Shown here piece after piece: positions 6,420 to 11,208 of a stretch of 11,208 nt of DNA. Positions within the stretch are counted from its first letter, which is position 1. Each line of letters opens with the position of its first letter. The DNA comes from Sedimenticola sp. (GTDB lineage: Bacteria; Pseudomonadota; Gammaproteobacteria; Chromatiales; Chromatiaceae). The notes below the pieces were generated by a model that saw only the letters and a program-made list of their open reading frames with translations, made no database searches and was not told the origin of the DNA. The position numbers and the translations under genes are program-made. Where the stretch lies: assembly GCA_027038775.1 (NCBI GenBank), contig JALWGP010000208.1, positions 1 to 11,208 on the forward strand, given 5' to 3'.

Positions 6420-7120
6420 TCGCCGTCGAGCCAGTATCCCTGGGCTTCAGTACCGCCTTGCTGCTGGGGTTGAGTTTCGGCGCTGGCCCCTGCAACATCG
6501 CGTGCCTCCCCTACCTGGGCCCGGTGTTCATGGCCACCGGCGGTGGAATTGCCGGTTCCTGGCACATCCTGCTGCCCTTTTCCCTGGGGAGGATCACCGG
6601 CTACACCGTGCTGGGTGCCGTGGCTGGCGGGGCCGGATCCTTGGCGCAGGAGTGGCTCGATTCACCCTGGGTCCACTGGGTACTGGGCAGTGCAACCATC
6701 GGGGTAGCCCTTTCTCTCCTCGTACGTCGCAAGCGCTCGAACCACAGACGCTCCTGCGGACTGGCGGTGCATCGATCAGGTGACACGTCCCTGGCTTCCA
6801 CATCCGGATCCACCTCTCCCATGCCAGCCACGCTCTTCGCCATGGGATTGGGAATGGCTTTTAATCCCTGTGCTCCATTGACCACCGTCGTGCTTGCTTC
6901 GGCGGCTACGGCCAGCGTCCCGGCCGGCATTTCCCTTGGTGCAGGATTCGGCATCGGAGCAGTGGCAATCCCAACCGTGGTGTTCGCCCTGGGTGTCGCC
7001 CACTTCAGCAACCAGGTTCGCCTGCACCTTCACCAATGGAAAGGGAGCCTGGAGACGGCAAGTATCTCTCTGCTGCTCTTCATGGGAACGGGAACGGCCA
7101 TGGGCTGGCTGGCACCCTGA
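6416..7120 (+). CDS. CcdA/DsbD-like membrane thiol carrier (cytochrome c biogenesis TM family)
   Basis: A 234-residue polytopic protein of the CcdA/DsbD transmembrane family, which moves reducing equivalents across the inner membrane through a Cys pair in two helices. The two halves each begin with a diagnostic motif: GPC26NIAC30LPYLGP in helix 1 and NPC152APL in helix 4, the expected Cys pair being C26/C152. About six helices are visible, split by a basic, Ser-rich cytosolic loop (104-136) with C114. C30 is an extra Cys close to the first motif. Some databases call such proteins sulfite exporter TauE/SafE-like, but the paired GPC/NPC motifs favour CcdA. No thioredoxin domain is fused or encoded nearby, so the periplasmic acceptor may be another operon product. 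Starts in an ATGA overlap with the polyferredoxin gene and has only a weak purine-rich SD, suggesting translational coupling. Confidence 0.8.
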   Translation: MIAVEPVSLGFSTALLLGLSFGAGPCNIACLPYLGPVFMATGGGIAGSWHILLPFSLGRITGYTVLGAVAGGAGSLAQEWLDSPWVHWVLGSATIGVALSLLVRRKRSNHRRSCGLAVHRSGDTSLASTSGSTSPMPATLFAMGLGMAFNPCAPLTTVVLASAATASVPAGISLGAGFGIGAVAIPTVVFALGVAHFSNQVRLHLHQWKGSLETASISLLLFMGTGTAMGWLAP

Positions 7121-7121
7121 A

Positions 7122-7147
7122 CAAAAAAGCCCGGCGATCGCCGGGCT
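7122..7147 (-). terminator. Intrinsic terminator of sqr
   Basis: The 20-bp perfect palindrome AGCCCGGCGATCGCCGGGCT (7128-7147) is followed, on the minus strand, by a run of six T (7128-7123). It lies 26 bp beyond the sqr stop and 2 bp beyond the stop of the plus-strand operon. On the plus strand the hairpin has no T-run after it, so it is a proper terminator only for sqr, though its stem could also slow or protect the convergent transcript. Confidence 0.88.
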
Positions 7148-7172
7148 GGAATCGAGGTTCTCACTCCTCCCG

Positions 7173-8597
<1,425 letters not shown>

Positions 8598-9104
8598 TCA
8601 GAGATCCCCGTTCACGCCGGCGTCCACGATGCTGTAGATGGTGTCGCGCACCTTCTTCGCCAGGGGCTGGAGCTCCGGCGGCAGGTCGACGCCTTCCACC
8701 ATCATGTCCATGTTCATGGTGACGATCCAGCCCTGCCCCTTGGAGTCCTGCAGCACGGCGATGCGGCAGGGCAGGAAGCCCGCGAAAGTGATGTCGTACT
8801 CCACCATGCGCTTGGCGATGAGGGCGTCGCAGAAAGCCAGGATGCGCATGTAGTTGGCCTCCTCGCCCATGGCCTTCACCTGCTCGGACAGGGGCAGGTC
8901 GGCCACCAGCTTGAAGTTGAGGGTGTTGGCGCGCAGCTTCATGGAGTCGATGGCGTCCTCCACGCTCACGTCGTCGTTGATCTTGAACTTCTGGATGCTG
9001 GCCGAGACCATCTTCTGGGCCATGGCCCTGTCCATCTTCATCTCTTCGGCGGTGGCGGGAAGGAGGAAAGCGAACGCCAACAGGAGGGATACAAGGATTC
9101 TCAT
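8598..9104 (-). CDS. Secreted DUF302 domain protein
   Basis: A 168-residue exported protein. Residues 1-19 are a clear signal peptide (MRIL, hydrophobic core, cleavage after ATA), so the mature form is periplasmic. The stretch from about 85 to 135 (RILAFCDALIAKRMVEYD, FAGFLPCRIAVLQD, WIVTMNMDMM) matches the DUF302 pattern of a Cys-containing core. The two Cys, C92 and C113, sit where DUF302 proteins often have conserved ones. DUF302 has no settled biochemical function but often occurs near sulfur-oxidation genes, as here upstream of sqr. The ATG at 9104 is preferred over the upstream GTG/ATG options: GAGGAG lies 7 nt upstream, the signal peptide begins there, and a longer form would run back into the 3' end of the mscS-like gene. 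It has its own terminator downstream. Confidence 0.85.
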   Translation of the reverse strand: MRILVSLLLAFAFLLPATAEEMKMDRAMAQKMVSASIQKFKINDDVSVEDAIDSMKLRANTLNFKLVADLPLSEQVKAMGEEANYMRILAFCDALIAKRMVEYDITFAGFLPCRIAVLQDSKGQGWIVTMNMDMMVEGVDLPPELQPLAKKVRDTIYSIVDAGVNGDL

Positions 9105-9125
9105 CAGTAAACTCCTCTCGATGTT

Positions 9126-9131
9126 ATTGTA
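9126..9131 (-). promoter_or_regulatory. Candidate -10 element for the DUF302 gene
   Basis: On the minus strand TACAAT (five of six to TATAAT) lies 21 bp before the DUF302 ATG, inside the 44-bp gap after the mscS-like gene. The nearest -35-like hexamer, TTGGGT at 9157-9152, is 20 bp away, longer than ideal, and overlaps the mscS-like stop region. The gap could instead be simply transcribed through. Confidence 0.25.
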
Positions 9132-9148
9132 GTCAGGGGCTTGGAATT

Positions 9149-10198
9149 CTAACCCAAATCCGTCGACCGCTGTCCGCCATTTACCAGGAGCGGCGTGGCC
9201 AGGGAGATCCCCTGTTCCCTGGCCGCCCGGAGCACCAGCGCCAGCATGAGCTGGCGGGTGCGCAACAGGGAACGGGCGTCCTTGGTGTAGTAGAAGCAGG
9301 CCCACTCCACGGCGTAGTCGCCCCCGTTCACCGGCCGGATCTCGGCCTCGTACTTCTCCTCCACGGGAACGTCGGGGTCCCCCACTGCCTCGGCCATCAC
9401 CTGTTCGAACAGCTTTTGCACCTGCTCCTCGGTCACGTCATAGGAAACCTTGATGGTCAGCGCCTCCCGCAACCCCCTGGCCGAAGCGAAGCGGGAGAGG
9501 TTCTGCACCGTCATGCCGCGCAGCCGGGAGTTCTGTATGAGGATCCGGTGGTTGTTGGCCAGGTGCAGGAACTCGGTGAAGAAGACCCGGGTGCGGAACA
9601 CCATGAGGACCTCGTCCTTCCTCTCTCCCAGTTGCACCACGTCGCCCTCCTCCACCAGCCGGCTGTTGAGGATCACCAGGCCGCTCACCAGGTCGGGCAC
9701 CCAGGAGCCCTGGGTGAGGGCGAGCATGACGCCGAGCACGCCGAGCACGCCGCCGGCCTCCAGCCAGGTGGTGAAACCCAGCACCCGGATGACGGCCACC
9801 AGCGCCACCACGCCGATGAGAGCGCCGGCGACGATGGTGAGCAGGCGGGAGTTGTAGGTTTCCACGTAGACGGTCTCCTCGTCGCGCTGCCGCTCCCGGC
9901 CGTAGCGGCGCAGGATCAGCCGGCTGGCCACGTAGAAGACGAGGTAGGCCACGTAGACGATGAGCAGCACGCCGAACAGGCGGGTGAACCAGAGGCTCTC
10001 CGCGGCGGGATGGACCACCGCCCGGACGAGCAGGATCACCAGCGCCATCAGGCAGGCGAGCCGGAAGAGATTGAGCCTTCCCCGGAACCGCTTTTCGTCG
10101 CGGTCGGAGAAGATCAGCTGCAGGAGGGGCCGGGAGAAGAGCAGGACCAGGAAAATGCCACCCGCCGGCAACCACTGCGACCACTGTTCCCATTCCAT
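9149..10198 (-). CDS. MscS-family mechanosensitive ion channel
   Basis: A 349-residue inner-membrane protein of the small-conductance mechanosensitive channel family, which opens under membrane tension to release solutes on osmotic downshock. Five hydrophobic helices are visible near 10-27, 47-65, 72-92, 119-140 and 144-162. The last runs into a pore-helix and beta-domain signature (VLGVLGVMLALTQGSWVPDLVSGLVILNSRLVEEGDVVQLG). A cytosolic alpha/beta domain follows to the C-terminus. The pore helix is less Gly/Ala-regular than in E. coli MscS, as in many YnaI/MscM-type relatives. I placed the start at 10198, not the in-frame start at 10297, because the helix-rich N-terminus begins there and the earlier stretch lies inside the neighbouring coding frame. 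The ATG overlaps the stop of the upstream RCK gene (TGATG), so the two are likely coupled. Confidence 0.88.
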   Translation of the reverse strand: MEWEQWSQWLPAGGIFLVLLFSRPLLQLIFSDRDEKRFRGRLNLFRLACLMALVILLVRAVVHPAAESLWFTRLFGVLLIVYVAYLVFYVASRLILRRYGRERQRDEETVYVETYNSRLLTIVAGALIGVVALVAVIRVLGFTTWLEAGGVLGVLGVMLALTQGSWVPDLVSGLVILNSRLVEEGDVVQLGERKDEVLMVFRTRVFFTEFLHLANNHRILIQNSRLRGMTVQNLSRFASARGLREALTIKVSYDVTEEQVQKLFEQVMAEAVGDPDVPVEEKYEAEIRPVNGGDYAVEWACFYYTKDARSLLRTRQLMLALVLRAAREQGISLATPLLVNGGQRSTDLG

Positions 10199-11208
10199 CA
10201 GGCACGCCCCCCCTGCAGCCTGCGCCAGAGCCAGCTGCGCGGCTTCTCCTCGCCGGTGAGCACGTACTCCAGCGTGGGGCCGTGGCACAGGTTCCACTGC
10301 ATGCGGGCGAAGGCGTGGGTGGTGCCGCAGAAGAGCAGCCTGTCGCCCATCTCCAGCACACTCTCTTCGTCCGGCAGCAGCTCACGGCTGTTGCGGCTGA
10401 CCCGCAGGAGCGCGATGCAGGGCAGGAAACGCTCACGGTCTCCCGGGTCCCGCATGATGTCCCCCAGCCGCACCCGGGCGCCCCGCTCCAGCGCCTCGCC
10501 GATGGCGCAGTGGCTGGCCGCCTCCAGGGTCACCTCCTGGATCTCGGGCACCCGCTGGTTCACCAGGCCGGCGATGCGGCTCACCAGTGCGCAGGCCCAC
10601 GCCTCGTCCTGGTAGGCCGCCAGGCTCAGGAACTCGTAGAGCATGGGGGTGGCCAGCAGCACCCGGATCTTCTCGGCGATAATGGTGCTGGGGTGCATCA
10701 CCATGTCGGCATGCACCTGGTCGAAGAGGGGGTCGTTCTCGCGGTAGTTCTGGCGGGCGATGACGAAGAGCCGCGGATTGAGCGCCTTGGCGGTCATCAC
10801 GATGGAGAGGTTGTTGGCGTCGTTGTCGGTGCCGGCGACGATGCCCACCGCCTCGGGGATACCCGCCTCCAGCAGCGTCTCCGCCTCGGTGCCCCGGCCC
10901 TTGACCACGCCCTGCTCGGGCTCGCCGGTCTTGTCCGGCGTCTCCTCCACCACGGTGATGGACATCTTCTCCTTCATCAGGCGGTCGAACACCGCCTTGC
11001 CGAAGCGCCCGTAGCCGCAGACGATCCAGTGGCCCGTGGTGGGTGGATAGACAGGGTCGTCCAGCAGGGAACCGGGTTTGCTGGTGAGCCAGCGCTGCAG
11101 CAGGTAGAGGCCGGGCGCCTGCAGGGCGGTGGCCAGGTACTTGGCGAAGGTGTCGAAGGGATCGATGATGTAGTCGGTACCGAAGGAGGCCATGTTGGCC
11201 TCCTTCGG
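10198..11208 (-). CDS. RCK/TrkA-N potassium-channel family protein, N-terminus beyond right edge
   Basis: The frame is open to the window edge; 331 residues follow an in-frame ATG at 11193 and at least five codons precede it. The sequence shows a Rossmann RCK domain (HWIVCGYGRFGKAV, G60-x-G62-x2-G65, then TVVEETP) for NAD or nucleotide binding. A C-terminal TrkA-C-like domain (about 215-315) follows. The piece FGTDYIIDPFDTFAKYLATALQAPGLYLL (residues 4-32) is the closing helix region of a preceding RCK unit, because a matching segment (VHADMVMHPSTIIAEKIRVLLATPMLYEFL) closes the visible one. So the full protein probably has two RCK units and perhaps a pore. Likely role is gating potassium flux. 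The partner mscS-like gene is coupled downstream by TGATG, suggesting osmotic or ion homeostasis. Confidence 0.82.
   Translation of the reverse strand, partial: PKEANMASFGTDYIIDPFDTFAKYLATALQAPGLYLLQRWLTSKPGSLLDDPVYPPTTGHWIVCGYGRFGKAVFDRLMKEKMSITVVEETPDKTGEPEQGVVKGRGTEAETLLEAGIPEAVGIVAGTDNDANNLSIVMTAKALNPRLFVIARQNYRENDPLFDQVHADMVMHPSTIIAEKIRVLLATPMLYEFLSLAAYQDEAWACALVSRIAGLVNQRVPEIQEVTLEAASHCAIGEALERGARVRLGDIMRDPGDRERFLPCIALLRVSRNSRELLPDEESVLEMGDRLLFCGTTHAFARMQWNLCHGPTLEYVLTGEEKPRSWLWRRLQGGRA
11180..11208 (-). promoter_or_regulatory. Perfect 12-bp hairpin over an in-frame SD and ATG
   Basis: Arms CCGAAGGAGGCC and GGCCTCCTTCGG enclose a 5-nt loop; they reach the window edge and may be longer. 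On the minus strand the left arm holds AAGGAGG, 5 nt before the ATG at 11193, and the loop holds the first bases of that ATG. This could be an internal start for an RCK-only product, with the hairpin masking it, or a chance product of the codons in this conserved stretch. Confidence 0.45.

Noticed and set aside
6416..7120. TauE/SafE sulfite exporter as a link to sqr
   Set aside because: GPC and NPC motifs at the two half-starts fit the CcdA/DsbD redox family; the gene is coupled to the plus-strand operon, not to the convergent sqr.
7121..7147. Intrinsic terminator for the plus-strand operon
   Set aside because: The hairpin is followed by GGAATCG, not T, on the plus strand; the T-run is only on the minus strand. 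The operon's own end is not defined.
9416..10615. Plus-strand open frame of about 400 codons opposite the mscS-like and RCK genes
   Set aside because: Composition is that of an antisense shadow; both minus-strand genes have recognisable domains and coupled ends.

Overview
The window looks like chromosome of a GC-rich, sulfur-oxidising proteobacterium, most likely a gammaproteobacterium. The main support is a sulfide:quinone oxidoreductase that closely resembles, from memory, the Acidithiobacillus ferrooxidans enzyme, next to a DUF302 protein. Other support is a SlpA-type FKBP, an IspG of the long (about 400-residue) form, and GTAGGAGCGGC-type REP repeats typical of GC-rich gammaproteobacteria. 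No taxonomic marker is present, so this remains inference.

Left part (1-2083): the 3' end of an unrecognised gene is joined by a TGATG overlap to fkpB (SlpA-like peptidyl-prolyl isomerase). This pair converges on ispG (isoprenoid synthesis, minus strand). The gap between them is filled by a 68-bp-period array of REP-like hairpins; its degenerate third copy carries the ispG stop codon.

Middle (2084-7147): a short AT-rich control region with a near-consensus FNR/Anr box precedes a tight four-gene plus-strand operon. It encodes a TonB-dependent outer-membrane receptor, a secreted membrane-anchored DUF4198-like protein with a His/Met segment, a NapH/NosR/CcoG-like membrane polyferredoxin, and a short CcdA/DsbD-like membrane thiol carrier. 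Junctions are 13 bp, ATGA and ATGA. Base composition is visibly less GC-rich than the flanking genes. The gene set suggests import of a metal or metal complex through the outer membrane, coupled to electron delivery across the inner membrane, possibly switched on at low oxygen. This is the most interesting element of the window; the substrate cannot be read from sequence.

Right part (7173-11208, all minus strand): sqr (sulfide oxidation into the quinone pool) and a secreted DUF302 protein, each followed by a strong intrinsic terminator. Beyond them lies an MscS-like mechanosensitive channel, joined by a TGATG overlap to an RCK/TrkA-N potassium-channel protein that runs off the right edge. The last two form an apparent osmotic or ion-homeostasis pair. 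No tRNA, rRNA, CRISPR array, transposase or phage gene was seen, and no gene-free stretch exceeds 300 bases.
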